A stretch of 62,128 nucleotides of DNA from Chryseobacterium viscerum (GCF_002899945.2 NZ_PPEG02000015.1:1-62128), one strand, 5' to 3'; shown: positions 1-11,400, numbered from the stretch's first letter. The notes: generated by a model not told the origin, from the sequence alone. A program made the numbers and translations.

Positions 1-68
1 GCTTTCCCAGATTCATATTCTTTCAGAATATTGATAATCTGATGTTCTGAAAATTTGCTCTTTTTCAT
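1..68 (-). CDS. IS3-family transposase OrfA, N-terminal fragment (continues beyond the window)
   Basis: Only the first 22 codons lie in the window; the gene runs leftward past base 1. The peptide starts MKKSKFSEHQIINILKEYES, which is the usual start of the helix-turn-helix OrfA of IS3-family elements (compare the 'F(S/T)E.QII..LKE.E.G' pattern of that family). OrfA binds the element ends and is normally joined to OrfB by a -1 frameshift. The ATG at 66-68 lies just inside the interrupted 3' end of the gene at 74-526. The rest of the element cannot be seen, so its activity is unknown. Confidence 0.75.
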   Translation of the reverse strand, partial: MKKSKFSEHQIINILKEYESGK

Positions 69-73
69 AATGT

Positions 74-526
74 TTAACAAACTAAATTTAATAATTTTAA
101 TTGGTCTGAAAAACAGGGAAGTTTACCAAAACAGGGAAGTTTACCGTACCTCTCAATAATTTGACTCTTTGTCATCAATTCATCTTTTATTTGTTCCAAT
201 ATAAAATCTATAATTTCTTTAGTATATATATTTTTTCTGAACTGCGGAAGTATTGAATTACTATTACCAGAATTTTTATTTCTCTTTATCCGTGAAGGAG
301 GAGAGTAAAGAATTAAATACTGGCTATATATTCTGAAAAAATCATATTCAAGAAGTTTACTCCATTTCATAAGAACGTCTGTAGGTAAATCTTTCATAGT
401 GTACATTAACTCTACTTCTTTTTCAGGGAGATTAAAAAAATTACAGATTCTGCCCATATCTATACTCTTTTCTTTAACATTTTGATCCAAAAGACTACCA
501 ATGTGAATATCTTTAAAGTTCTTCAT
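74..526 (-). pseudogene. Small transposase-associated protein, 3' end replaced by an IS3 element
   Basis: A 150-residue frame whose first ~125 residues (MKNFKDIHIGSLL..., then 'MKWSKLLEYDFFRIYSQYL' and 'KNIYTKEIIDFILEQI') match a small HTH-like protein family that recurs in Chryseobacterium genomes, often beside transposases. I know the family by its pattern only and assign no function. Its tail normally reads like 'IPKTTLYKWI'. Here, after 'IIERY', it turns into 'GKLPCFGKLPCF', encoded by an 18-bp tandem duplication, and then into unrelated sequence that runs up to the transposase start. I read this as insertion of the element into the 3' end of the gene. Confidence 0.6.
110..145. repeat. 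18-bp direct tandem duplication at the IS junction
   Basis: Two exact copies of an 18-mer (AAAACAGGGAAGTTTACC) lie head to tail at 110-127 and 128-145. They encode the repeated 'GKLPCF' at the end of the interrupted ORF. They may mark the outer end of the IS3 element or a duplication made at insertion. Confidence 0.8.
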
Positions 527-805
527 ATTTTTAAATGAATGTTATTTCTACTTAATAATCATATTTTACAATATACATAAATTAAGCAGATATAAGATTA
601 TATTTTTAATGAAAACTCTTAATTGACGCTAAACTTATCAACCTATTTGAATAACTGCGAAATATCTCTAAAGCTAATACTAATTGAAAAATTGTTATTT
701 TGAAATCTTCTTCGATATATTTTCTTTATCATGAAATAATTTCTATATAGTTATGTAATTACCCACCCATTAACAATACAAAAAGTTCACAGAAGATTAT
801 TAAAA
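527..805. other. AT-rich intergenic region
   Basis: Very AT-rich sequence between the leftward gene at 74-526 and the AAAT repeat. I see no ORF of note and no clear hairpin. It presumably carries the promoter of the leftward gene. Confidence 0.5.
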
Positions 806-860
<55 letters not shown>

Positions 861-880
861 GATTTATATCATATTATTCA

Positions 881-888
881 TACATTTG
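881..888 (+). promoter_or_regulatory. Candidate -7 box TACATTTG for the surface protein gene at 939
   Basis: Matches the Bacteroidetes housekeeping -7 consensus TAnnTTTG exactly. A start site about 6 nt downstream would give a leader of roughly 45 nt. No TTTG is visible about 20 nt upstream, where the AAAT repeat ends. Confidence 0.5.
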
Positions 889-938
889 TTAATATTTCCA
901 TTGTTATTTATAAAATATTTAACTAAAATACAAAAACC

Positions 939-1964
939 ATGAGAAAAACATTTTTATTAACATTAAGCTTATTAAGTAGCTTATATCTAGCCCAAGTTGG
1001 AATAAATACGACCACTCCTACTGCAACTCTTGATGTTAAAGCATTAACGACCTCCACAGCTTCTACCATTGCGGAGGGATTAATCGCTCCTCGATTATCA
1101 AGGTCAGACTTGATCTCTAAAGATGCGGCATACACTTCCTCACAAACAGGAACGTTAGTATATGTGCTAGATACCACAGGTACACTTACGATCAAAACAA
1201 ATAATGTTACTACTCCTGGGTACTATTATTTTGATGGAACGATTTGGCAAAAAATAATTTCCACTATTCCCAACGATACTAATATATATAATACAGATGG
1301 TACAGTACAAAACAATCGTACTGTTGCCTTGACTGATAAAACATTATCTTTTACAGCAGGTACACCAAGTGTAAATCAATTTAGTATTGACGGTTCTACC
1401 TTTTCAGTAGATTCACAGAATGATAGAATAGGAATTGGGACGTCAGCACCTACTGCGAAATTAGATATTAATGGCAATTTGAGAATTAGAACCACAGCTA
1501 ATTCTAATGGATCAACTAACGTTTCTACCTTAGTGAGAGACAATACAACAGGAGAGGTCAAAATTGCTGTTTCATCTACTGGGAATTCAACACCATTAAA
1601 TTATATTGTTTACACAATTTCTAACGTTAATGGAGACTGGATTAACAATTATGATACAAAAATAAATAGCTCTGATTATACGATGACAGTAGTCGGAAGT
1701 AGCTTTAACAGTCCTCTAAATACTAATAATGTAGTAACACCTGCGACTTATGCACCCTCAAGTGTGTTTGCTTTTATTTCTGGTACTACATGGCGTTTAA
1801 CAGCTGACTATCTAGCTACTTCTACCCAAACTGGAGTCAATGGAACTTGGACAATTTATTGCCTTGTTATTAATAATAGTATCCTTAAAACTCTTACACC
1901 GGTATCTCAAGACTTAGGAGGATCAAATACTGGGGCAGCAGCAGCAACTCCAGCTGGATTATAA
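939..1964 (+). CDS. Secreted surface protein of the 'QVGINTTTP' family
   Basis: A 341-residue protein with a signal peptide (MRKTFLLTLSLLSSLYLAQ) that is cut before 'VGINTTTPTATLDV', the hallmark of flavobacterial surface proteins that resemble phage tail-fibre stems. A second 'GIGTSAPTAKLDINGNLRI' repeat lies near residue 165. The C-terminal ~120 residues form a separate domain that ends 'LGGSNTGAAAATPAGL'. There is no T9SS domain. Function is unknown; exposure at the cell surface is inferred from the family. A decayed relative with a similar C-terminus lies at about 20,000-20,442. The AAAT microsatellite in its promoter region suggests variable expression. Confidence 0.8.
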   Translation: MRKTFLLTLSLLSSLYLAQVGINTTTPTATLDVKALTTSTASTIAEGLIAPRLSRSDLISKDAAYTSSQTGTLVYVLDTTGTLTIKTNNVTTPGYYYFDGTIWQKIISTIPNDTNIYNTDGTVQNNRTVALTDKTLSFTAGTPSVNQFSIDGSTFSVDSQNDRIGIGTSAPTAKLDINGNLRIRTTANSNGSTNVSTLVRDNTTGEVKIAVSSTGNSTPLNYIVYTISNVNGDWINNYDTKINSSDYTMTVVGSSFNSPLNTNNVVTPATYAPSSVFAFISGTTWRLTADYLATSTQTGVNGTWTIYCLVINNSILKTLTPVSQDLGGSNTGAAAATPAGL

Positions 1965-2725
1965 TTTTATTTATTTCATGAGCAAATAAGTGAATAAATT
2001 TTAAGAGTTTGACTTTCAAATAATGTGTCTTAGTAAGCAGATAAACTCTATTAGATAGTTTAAAGATTAATCGCTTTTAATTACATCCCTTTTTTATATA
2101 TTTAAATTAATTAACATATTTACATGAAATTTATTATCTAAATCTAACATAATATAAATTTTTATCTTCCCTAAAGCCGAGAACTTTAGAATTTTAATTT
2201 CTAAAGTTTTCGGTTTTAGAATTTTTGATAATAGTTTTTAATAATGATCAGTTGTTAAATAACTTTTAATTAACAAATTAAATCCTAATGTTTTTTTTAT
2301 TGCAGTATATGGACAAAAGATAAATTTAGATCTCATCATAGCCCCTATTACTAACATTAATACTCTACTTACAAAACTTCAGAAAAAATACAGTAACCTA
2401 TTAGAAAAATAATGTCTTTCCTCAACTTGATATCTTTCATATTAATATTGAGAATAAAATTTTTTCATGCGTCAATTATTTATTCCAGAATACTGGAGCA
2501 TATCTATATAACAGAAAATAATCATGATGGGCTACAGAAGAAACTGCTAATTACGAAGAAGTTTTATCTGCACTGAAAAAAATTAAAGATCAAGGAAATC
2601 TGGTTCTTGAAAATTTCATTTCTTCAATTTCCGGTAACTCAGAAAGAGCTTTCTTTATGGTAGATTTTTTTATACTATAAACTTACTAATGGAAGTCTTG
2701 CTTTTTTAAAAAAACATATAAAAGC
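1965..2725. other. Gene-poor stretch with degenerate coding fragments
   Basis: After the stop codon at 1964 there is a strong hairpin (2171-2219). Beyond it, short rightward open fragments at about 2300-2410 and 2540-2680 (for example 'NLVLENFISSISGNSERAFF') have no start codon and are broken by stops. They look like remains of a gene that I cannot identify. Confidence 0.4.
2171..2219. terminator. Strong 21-bp hairpin, probable transcription terminator
   Basis: The arms 2171-2191 and 2199-2219 pair over 21 bp with two G-T pairs and a 7-base loop, followed by AATTTTTG. The site lies about 200 bases downstream of the surface protein gene. It could also be a dispersed palindrome. Confidence 0.6.
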
Positions 2726-3391
2726 CTAATCATTATTGAAATGATGATCCTTCAATTGGGACTCTGATATTATCTCAATAGCAGTTTTGTGTTGCGTAAC
2801 ATGGCCTTCATTGACAAGTTTTTTTAGTACTCGGCTTATCACTTCTCTTGATGTGCCCAGAGCTGATGCAATATCTTTATGGGTAATTTTTACAGGATTA
2901 TATCCGGTAACAACAGCACGCTGATTGATATAATTAAGAACTCTGGTATCGAGTTTATGAAAAACAGCATCATTAACCATCGTCATCAACGCTGTAAAAC
3001 GATCGTCGTACTCATTATAGAAAAAATTATTCATACCAGGAAAACTGTTTATTAGCCTAAGCAGGCTGGAAACGGGAATCAGGAGAGCTTTGGATGATTC
3101 TTCAGCGTATGCATAAACAGAGCTTATACAATTTTTAAATATAGAAGCAAAAGTCATAATACAGCTCTCACCAGGTTTTATATAATAGTATAAAAGCTCT
3201 CTTCCTTCGTTAAGAGTAAAGACTTTTATCGAACCCTTAATTAGGATAGGCACATACTGAATCCTCTGTCCCGGACTTACGATCTCCGTTTTAGATTTTA
3301 TATCAGTAATTACACTGCATATTTCAAGTTCATGTATAAAGTCTAATCCAAGAAATCCAAATTTTTCAGTAATAAACTGGTTATTTATCAT
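2726..3391 (-). CDS. Crp/Fnr-family transcriptional regulator
   Basis: A 221-residue protein with the family's layout. An N-terminal cyclic-nucleotide-binding-like beta barrel (about residues 20-125, 'GQRIQYVPILIKGSIKVF' and 'GRELLYYYIKPGE') leads through a dimer helix to a C-terminal winged helix (about 150-210, recognition region 'IASALGTSREVISRVLKKL'). The single Cys near residue 57 and the other scattered cysteines do not form an obvious Fe-S motif. The effector is unknown. It stands alone, between decayed sequence on both sides, so its targets cannot be inferred from position. Confidence 0.85.
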   Translation of the reverse strand: MINNQFITEKFGFLGLDFIHELEICSVITDIKSKTEIVSPGQRIQYVPILIKGSIKVFTLNEGRELLYYYIKPGESCIMTFASIFKNCISSVYAYAEESSKALLIPVSSLLRLINSFPGMNNFFYNEYDDRFTALMTMVNDAVFHKLDTRVLNYINQRAVVTGYNPVKITHKDIASALGTSREVISRVLKKLVNEGHVTQHKTAIEIISESQLKDHHFNND

Positions 3392-4343
3392 AAAATATTT
3401 TATTGCTTTTATTAATTACTTATTTTCAAAAGGTGAAAACAGGATGCAAATTTATTTTTAAAGAGTTCTTAAATTAGAATAAACTGATAAGATTTTTCTA
3501 TTTCAAATATCGGTATATAAATAATTAAGAAATTTCTACACTATTCAAAGAGCCATTTTCCTATTCATCGAAAATCAAATCAATTCTCTTTCGTCATTAA
3601 ATACCTTTAAATTTAAAAAAACAATGTTGACCCAAAATTTTAACATTATTAAAACAAAAACCGGAATTACAGAAAAAATAGAAGCTGCTGCAGGAACAAT
3701 TGACAATTATTACCAACCGCTGCTTTTCATCGCAACAATAAAATCTATATGAAATTACCCCTTTTAAAGAAATATAGTGAAGGAATGAATAACTGTTTGG
3801 AAAAAAAACAGGCAAACTCCTATTCTACCCTAAAAACAACATTACTGAAAATCAATATCGTATCGCTAAAAACTTAAAATAAATTGTAATTGGTAACGTC
3901 CTAAAAAAATGATAGAGGATTAAACATGGCAACATTTATTCAACACTGCATATATTATTACAAGCAGTGATTTTTTAAGATTTTGGTATTAAACACTTCT
4001 GCTGTTGCATCTGTACAGGCTTTACTTAATGAATAGAAAATTGAGAACTTAACTTATTATAAATCAACATCAAATTTATGAGTTAAATTTTCTTGCCTTA
4101 TAAGGTTTTGGACTACTGGTGATACTTCAAAGGATTTATTTATATCTAAAAACCATTTATAATCAACACAATAAAGCTATAAACCTCAACCAAATGATCA
4201 ATAAACTTTGTTAGTCTTTCTTTTGTTAAAGCTTTTCCAAAGCTATCAAAGCAGATTGTGTTACCTGATCTGATACATCATACCGACAATTTAGCATTGA
4301 GTATTTCATATTAAAGTATTTTAAGACTAGTCATTCTTAAATG
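3392..4343. other. Gene-poor stretch with degenerate fragments
   Basis: Rightward fragments at about 3620-3880 ('FNIIKTKTGITEKIEAAAG', then 'LPLLKKYSEGMNNCLEKK' in another frame) suggest a gene broken by stops and frameshifts. The leftward 72-residue frame here has the composition of a shadow. Nothing else is supported. Confidence 0.35.
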
Positions 4344-4372
4344 GGCTGTCTCAAAGGGAGACAGTCTTTTTT
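4344..4372 (+). terminator. Rho-independent terminator
   Basis: GGCTGTCTC (4344-4352) pairs with GAGACAGTC (4358-4366), giving a 9-bp stem with one G-T pair and a 5-base loop, followed by six T on the + strand. It stops rightward transcription before the convergent protease gene and may also act as that gene's 3' hairpin. Confidence 0.75.
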
Positions 4373-4382
4373 ATATTTTATA

Positions 4383-7379
4383 TTATTTTTTAATAACAGT
4401 TTCCTGATGAATTAGTCCTTGCTTATCAAATAATCTTAACACGTAACAACCTGTTGCATACTCCTGGAAACTTATACTTCCTGAATATTTCTTCCTGCCT
4501 GTAATATTTCTTCCTGCCATATCATAAACTTCATATTGGCTAATCTCTTGATCAGTCATGATGAAAAGGACATCTTTTACAGGATTTGGATAAATTTTTA
4601 TACCGATGCCAGTTTGGGAATTGTCTGTTATATTTATACCTGAAGTTAAGATAAGAGTTCTTGAGTTAACACTTTCATTGAAACAGATATTCAAAGAAAT
4701 AAGCTCAGTGATACTTTTTCCCACAAAGGTTGAAACATTTGCAGTGCTGATATATGATATACCATGTACAGTATATGTGCCCGCCGGGAGAGCAGTAAAG
4801 TCAGCAGTAGGACTTACAGCCTGAATTTTACCTGTTTCCGTATTTATCGCCGCAAATGTGTAGCTATAACCGGTAGGGACGGCTGAGGTTTCATATAGGC
4901 GTCCTGGTCCAGTAGAAGTAAGCGTATAGCTGGCGGCACTTGCCGGAGTCGAAAAGTTGGAAATAATAAAGTAATAATCTACCCCTTCGTTTAATGCCAC
5001 GGCTTTTGTTGAACCTATATAGCTATAACTTAAACCGTTATAATAAGTGTTTGAAGTTAAAAAATTGTTTACTGAAGCTGGATTTCCTGAATGTACAGAA
5101 ATAAGAAGAAATCCTGATGATTTGGAGAAAACGTATGATCCACTTTCCGTCACTCTGAATCTGAACAAATGACTTAATGAGCTGTTTACAGAATAAGGAG
5201 AAGTCATTGAAGAGTTGCTATATATAATTATGTTATTGGTACTAGTTCCTACATTATACATAATGGTTTTGGAAGTATACGAATAATCTGCTGGATCAGG
5301 AGCTGACATATTCAAATTACTTGATGTACTTCCAGCAATTGCTCTGACATCTGTTTTAGGTATAATATATGACTTATAAGCATTACAATCTGAGATTATC
5401 GTAAAATTATTATCAGATACATCAAAAAATTCTGCGTATGGATTAATGATTCCCACAACTTTTATTCTTGCCTTATTGGTAGAAGGAATATAAGGAATCA
5501 TAACATTGGAGCTGCCACTATTTACAACATTCGATGCTAAAGTATAAGGAAATGTTAAGCCTCCATCAGCAGACAGTAATACATCAACATTGTTTTTAAT
5601 GGTATTTGTGTTATTCACATCCCATGTTACCGTAATATTTGCATTCGATGCTACAGAAAAACCGTTTGCATTTGGATGAGTAACATTCAATGGTCCTGTA
5701 TCATTAACCGTTACAATAATTTCATCAGAATCCAAACCTCCGTTTATAAAATTATTATCTCTTACCGTAAAACGAAATTTCATGGTTCTTGGCACTAAAG
5801 GAAGAGCCTCTCCATCATTGGTAGGTGGATTATTTTCATTGTTGAGGACAAACTGCATTTTTGGAAAATATCTTTCCTGAGTTGAGGAGCTTTGCTCAGA
5901 CCGGAATAATGGAGCCGTAGTACTGTTTACTGCTGAATAGCCACCCGCTCCTACAATGGCAGAACCCAATGCTCCCTTATCGCTTAAAGTAGCTAAATCA
6001 GCCTGCTCCCAAGTATAAGAAATATTGTTGTCGCTTGGATCACTACCGATCCCTTTCAATTTAAATGGCGTATTTTTCGGAATGGTAATATCCACTCCGG
6101 CATTTGCAGAAGGAGCAAGATTATTACTATTCACCAAAGTATAACAAGTAACTGATGATTGCAGTGTAGCAAGAATCTGATCTAAGCTCTTTACGTTGAA
6201 ATAACTTAAACGATTGTTACCTGTGTTGACTTGATCATAAGGTACTGAACAGTTGTTTCCATAACTCATTAAAGTTGATCCCGAGCCAGGTTCAATAGCC
6301 GATGCAGAGTTCCACCCGCTTGTACAGAATGTAGGATCGCCTGGGTTACCTCCAACAGCGTTATAGGTATGCCCAGCAGAAAATTGATGTCCAATTTCGT
6401 GGGCTATTACTCTTGCAATGCTTCCTTTTGGTACAGTTAAAGACCATTCACTCCATGCCCTTGCTTTTGAATTATTGATACAGGGTTTGGGACCAGCTGT
6501 TCCCTGTGCTGCTCCAATGCTTAAGATATTAAAAGTATGTCCTATATCATATTTATCATAAGGCAGTATCATATTGTTATTAAGTGTATTAAAACCAATC
6601 TGCGAGTTCCCCGCGTTGGCAAAATTAGGATCAACAGTGAATGGATCTGTAGTGCCATTAGTAAATATCAGTGATTTATTCGTGGTTTCTGCAATAAGAC
6701 TGAACGTTACTGAAACTTCAGATTCATATATCTTATTAATAAGATTGATTATATTAACAACTTCTGCCAAAGCATCATCCGCATTTCCGTTAAAAGCCTG
6801 TGTAAATTCACCCGTAGCAGCTACTGCCATTCTGAATTTTCGGATCTGACTACCAAATGGAAAGTTTGGCATTGATTTAGATACTAGAGATTTTTTAGCC
6901 GTTTCAAATTCTTTGATAACGTCATTATTTTCTTCAACTCTGCAAATGAAACTTTCTCCAAAGCTTGAAGATGCATTATATATTCTATATGTACCAAGTG
7001 CTGTTTTGTAAGGTTCTATAAAAAAATATCCTGCATTAGTTTTAATAATAGCATTAAAATGATCTTTAAAAACAGATAATTTTAGAGAAGAACTTTTATC
7101 ATCACTTACGCCGTCAAAAGTAAGAATACTTTCAAGTCTTTGAACTGTAAGATTGTTCTCATTTAAAGTAAACCTTATGTTTCTTCCATCTTCTGTAGGA
7201 AGATTAATGAAAATTGGTGTTATTTTTTCCTTTTGTAAGCGTTTTTTTTTGAACTGGCTTTCAAATCTCTCAAAATCGAAGCGGAAAACCCTTCCCGGCA
7301 GAGATTCACCTTTTGAAATATCCTGTGCTCTAAAATAGTTAAAAACTATTAATAAAATTAAAATCAATTTATATTTCAT
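4383..7379 (-). CDS. T9SS-secreted zinc metalloprotease, reprolysin-like (M12B type)
   Basis: A 998-residue secreted protease. The signal peptide (MKYKLILILLIVFNYFRAQ) is followed by a propeptide-like region. A metzincin catalytic domain carries HEIGHQFSAGHTY at about residue 327 (HExxHxxGxxH with a Gly turn), which binds the catalytic zinc. Near 420-470 a PKD-like segment begins ('ANAGVDITIPKNTPF'), followed by further Ig-like domains. The last ~75 residues ('IKIYPNPVKDVLFIM' to 'LIHQETVIKK') are a T9SS type A sorting domain, so the enzyme is exported through the outer membrane by the PorSS machinery. It has no operon partner. Substrate is unknown; extracellular protein breakdown is likely. 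Confidence 0.9.
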   Translation of the reverse strand: MKYKLILILLIVFNYFRAQDISKGESLPGRVFRFDFERFESQFKKKRLQKEKITPIFINLPTEDGRNIRFTLNENNLTVQRLESILTFDGVSDDKSSSLKLSVFKDHFNAIIKTNAGYFFIEPYKTALGTYRIYNASSSFGESFICRVEENNDVIKEFETAKKSLVSKSMPNFPFGSQIRKFRMAVAATGEFTQAFNGNADDALAEVVNIINLINKIYESEVSVTFSLIAETTNKSLIFTNGTTDPFTVDPNFANAGNSQIGFNTLNNNMILPYDKYDIGHTFNILSIGAAQGTAGPKPCINNSKARAWSEWSLTVPKGSIARVIAHEIGHQFSAGHTYNAVGGNPGDPTFCTSGWNSASAIEPGSGSTLMSYGNNCSVPYDQVNTGNNRLSYFNVKSLDQILATLQSSVTCYTLVNSNNLAPSANAGVDITIPKNTPFKLKGIGSDPSDNNISYTWEQADLATLSDKGALGSAIVGAGGYSAVNSTTAPLFRSEQSSSTQERYFPKMQFVLNNENNPPTNDGEALPLVPRTMKFRFTVRDNNFINGGLDSDEIIVTVNDTGPLNVTHPNANGFSVASNANITVTWDVNNTNTIKNNVDVLLSADGGLTFPYTLASNVVNSGSSNVMIPYIPSTNKARIKVVGIINPYAEFFDVSDNNFTIISDCNAYKSYIIPKTDVRAIAGSTSSNLNMSAPDPADYSYTSKTIMYNVGTSTNNIIIYSNSSMTSPYSVNSSLSHLFRFRVTESGSYVFSKSSGFLLISVHSGNPASVNNFLTSNTYYNGLSYSYIGSTKAVALNEGVDYYFIISNFSTPASAASYTLTSTGPGRLYETSAVPTGYSYTFAAINTETGKIQAVSPTADFTALPAGTYTVHGISYISTANVSTFVGKSITELISLNICFNESVNSRTLILTSGINITDNSQTGIGIKIYPNPVKDVLFIMTDQEISQYEVYDMAGRNITGRKKYSGSISFQEYATGCYVLRLFDKQGLIHQETVIKK

Positions 7380-8345
7380 AGCTGATTGTTTTTACTGAAA
7401 ATTCTTAGTTGAAGTCGATGATTGTATTAAAAATCATCATGTTATAATAGAAAACTATTGTTTAATTATTTAAATTTAAGTGTGGGAATTATAATAAACT
7501 ATAGATGATCTTATCCAATAGTTTAAAAAAGATCTGGGGATTTAATATATTTCAGAGTATAACTGAGGTATATGACACAAAGCAGTTCATAGATTTGTTT
7601 TATAGACTTTGCAGATCACGAGAAGAATAATCTTGCTTCTCTTTTCAAGATTCTTTAGAATTTTTCAAATATTACTCTCTTACTAGAATTTTGTTGATCC
7701 TGTAATCTAAATTCCTGATCAAAGCAACAGATATTATCTTCCTGTGCAATTAGTGGCAATGCAATCAGCATACAACCATCTATCAATGTTTTTCTCATCT
7801 TTAAAATTGAAATTATTTAACTGTTTATATATTCAGACTCAAGCTGTAATTATGAGTTTTTACATTATGATATATCTGGTTAATCAAAACTTAAAAATTG
7901 ATGATCATATATGCATTTAATTTATTCGTATAAAAACATTCTTGGTTTCCACTAAAAAGTTTTTATTCAATATCTTGTTAATTATCCTATCTCATTCTCA
8001 GAACAAACACACCTTGTTAAGATATTCTCAATGAATTCAAAATTTTAAAAATACAAAAACCAATACAACCAAACTATCTTTAAATAAATTTTAATTATAG
8101 CGACAAATAAAAGGAAATACCATAATAAAATAAAATATATAGATACTCTCGATCTACCTTTATAATAAAATTATGCTTTGAGATACATCATATTGTATAT
8201 CTATGTAAAATTTATTCAATGGTATATTAATATAATTCGATGTGACAAAATATTGAGCAGATCATCAGTTAATGATTCATTTTTAAGGAGAATATATAAT
8301 TTTATAGTATTTTTTTTTAAAGAATTTTAAAGTACTTCGATAATT
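7380..8345. other. Gene-free region of about 1 kb upstream of the metalloprotease gene
   Basis: Very AT-rich. It contains one small leftward ORF (7655-7798) that looks like the remnant of a secreted protein, and a copy of a short motif (8138-8159) shared with 12,339-12,355 and 14,800-14,819. The metalloprotease promoter should lie near its right-to-left start, but I see no clear consensus. Confidence 0.4.
7655..7798 (-). pseudogene. 47-residue ORF with signal-peptide-like start; probable gene remnant
   Basis: The leftward frame reads MRKTLIDGCMLIALPLIAQE and then about 27 residues before a stop. The start resembles the signal peptide of flavobacterial secreted proteins, with 'IAQ' at the cleavage point. 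After the stop the same frame stays open briefly ('RILKREARLFF') before another stop. Most likely the 5' end of a decayed secreted-protein gene. Confidence 0.3.
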
Positions 8346-8389
8346 AAAAAACCGCCAATTGAAATTTTAAATGCAAATGACGGTTTTTT
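8346..8389. terminator. Bidirectional terminator hairpin
   Basis: AAAAAACCGC near 8346-8355 pairs with GACGGTTTTTT near 8379-8389, across a long AT-rich loop. The T-runs on both strands fit a bidirectional terminator. It lies about 90 bases beyond the stop of the M60-like protease gene. Confidence 0.65.
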
Positions 8390-8477
8390 GATGATCTGCT
8401 TTTTTTAAAGATGCAGAAAAAATCAGAAAGTTAAAAACTAAAAAAATACTATTTTAATAGATAGGTTAAATTACCTT

Positions 8478-11400
8478 CTATTTTTTTATAATTTTAACAG
8501 TTTTGAAAAAGTTATTTTTATCATCAATAAGTGAAAGTAAATAAACTCCCGAACGATAGATAGGCATATCTTTGTTTATAGCCCTTTCAATAGTTTCAAG
8601 CCTGCCGGTTGTACTGAATATTGATTTTCCATCTGCATCAGTAATATTAGCATGGTAGCTTTCTGATTCATTTTCTAATTTAATGTGAATTGATTCATTC
8701 TGCTCAACAGGATTAGGATAAACAGTTAATTGAGAATCTTTATTTTTCTGTTTAGCTAAAGACAGTGATAAATAAGGATATACCAAAATTTTATGTCCAT
8801 CATATCCTACCGCATAAACGGCAGCGGCATTAGAAGGATAGTAAACTTTCGTAGTCTGGTTGGTTATATCTCCAGTCCCAGTAATAGATACGTAAATCAA
8901 TTGATTATTTGCATTGAATGTTTCGTAGGCCACTACATTTTTCCATACACTGTGCTGTACGGTAAGGTAATTATTTCCTAAAGTAACACCCTGGCCCGTT
9001 TGACCGCTTACAAGAAGATGATCCCTAAAAGTTGCTACACTGCGAGACGAAATATAATGAATTACAGGTGAAACTGGGTTTTGATAGTTTTGACCCTGAA
9101 TATCCGCAATAGTAGCATCAATCTGAGCTTGAGTAATCGTTAACTGGCCATTAGCATAATCAATAATAGATGTATTTATAGGTCTTAAAAATCCTGTTTT
9201 TGTAAAGAATCCGGTTAAATCTTCCTGTACTGCTGCACAGGTATTTTTAACAAAATTAAGAACAAGTTCTCCGTTTGAAACACCTGAAGCATTGAAATTT
9301 CTGGCTTTGTTTGCCACCGTACCAAACCAGTTTGCATAATCTATTCCTGTATAATTGGCTGGAGAAGTAAACGATAGAGTTGGTGCCTTTCGTGAAGCTC
9401 CTGCCAGTTGATAGTACAGCTCCAGCTGCCAGAAAGGAACCAGTACTTTAAAAGGATCTGAACTCACATTACCCTGTAAAGCCTCCTGATTTACGGTAGT
9501 ATTTAAAAGGGCTCCGTTAATTCTGCCGCCTTTTACGCTTGTCATTCCTGGGGCTGGTACTTCAGATTCTCTTTCCAGACGTGACATACCATCGTTCTGT
9601 ACATTCATATGATAATCTACCCATGTACTATGCATGTTATTAGTTACTTCTGTTGTGCCAATCCATTTAAGATCTGGTCTTATCTGATTTATATGTCCAA
9701 ATTCATGAGCGATTCCCCATAAATCCAGTTTTTTGGGATCAGCAATTTTTGACTGTCCCCAACCAGAATCAAAAGTAACCCCCAAATCAGAAGCATTCCA
9801 ACCTTGTCCATTATTATTACTGTAGGCAAACATACGGTTTTTAGGAACTAAATTGTATTTATAAAGTCCCATCACAAGCCATTCATTTTTTACGACAAGA
9901 TCATACTTTGAAATAAGCTCACCAGGATTTAAAGCGCTGCCATTTTTCAGAACACTTTTTTGATAAACCAAATGAGAATGCTGCCCTATGACATCCATCA
10001 TAGGATATGCTGAGTTTGAAAGGTTCGACATCCAGTCACTTTGGGTGGATGTCTGATAGTGATAAAATCCATTTACCTTACCGGAAACAATATTAACCTT
10101 GATGTCTGGCAACGCTGAATCTGTATTGTAATAACTGATATATCCTAAACCTCCATTGGTAAGCTGAAATACATTCAATCCATTTTGGAGCTGGTAATAG
10201 GAAGTAATGCCATCACGACTTGCAGAAAAATCTTTTACCTGCAACGAAGCAGTAACATCAGATGATATATTTTGAACAAACATAGCCACCTTATCTCCTT
10301 GTGCAAACACAATTCCTGTAGGGTTTTCAAAAGAATTATAACCACCTCCTATTTTAAGATTAGACGTAGTCACACTAACGGGTGGATAAACCTTATAGTC
10401 CTGAACTCTATATTTCTTTACATAAGTTCCATTGAACAGGCATTGTGCCAAATCTTTATAGAAAGGAGACGAGATTGCATTTATATCCGCCTGTGTAACG
10501 GAAGGCTGTAATGCTGAATAAACACTGTTGGCAAAGACATTACTATATGGGGTAGCTACTAAAGAATTTGTTTTGTAAAAGCCCATTTCAGCACAGCTGG
10601 CAAAATTTCCCGCACCATTATTTACTGTAATTCTTACATTTAAGGGAGTAATCTGATTAGAGAAATAAACTTTTACAGGCGCATTAGAATTTTGAAAATC
10701 AAAGGACATTAGGGTAACAAATGCACTATTGGATGTTGTATTATAACTAATGGTTACATTTCCAAAAATACCGTTATTACCACTGATTCTCGGTACGTAT
10801 TTCAAATAATCAATAGGAGTAACACCGTCTAGTCTGTAATTTAAAACTACCGGAAAAGAAGTATTGCTATATGAAGAGTGATAAAGCGTGTTTACATCGT
10901 TGTCATAAGATTTATCTATTCCTTCACCAGACTGAAAAGAAGATGCAATGGTTCCTGAGGGTATAATGGTTGCTTTTAAATCATTACTGTCATTTATACT
11001 GAGTTCTGATGTATTAGTGGTACAGTCTGCTCCATCAGCAATTGCAGGTTGTACTTCAGAAAAGAATTTCATTTCTGCTCCACTAGAGAAATTTCCGACT
11101 CCCGCGTTTACAGAAATTTTAATACAATTAGGATTCTGTATAGCAGTTGGAAAAATAATTTCTTTATCTATGCCGTCTGCTGCCCATACAATATTATTAC
11201 CTAATGAGATGAAAGTATTAGGTGCTGCTTGCGTGCTGTAAGAAACGCTTACATTCGTCCAGATTCCGTTTGTACCTCCCGCTTGTCTAGGAGTGTAAAC
11301 TAATTTCTTAATACGGGTAACATTGGATGTAAAATAAAACTTCAGTTCATCTGGAATACCGGTTTGAGACCATAAGGAATGATACATAGTATTATTATCC

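Noticed and set aside
3597..3815. 72-residue leftward ORF
   Set aside because: Composition is that of a shadow (many Phe, Cys and Ser), and the rightward strand in the same place shows a better, though broken, coding pattern.
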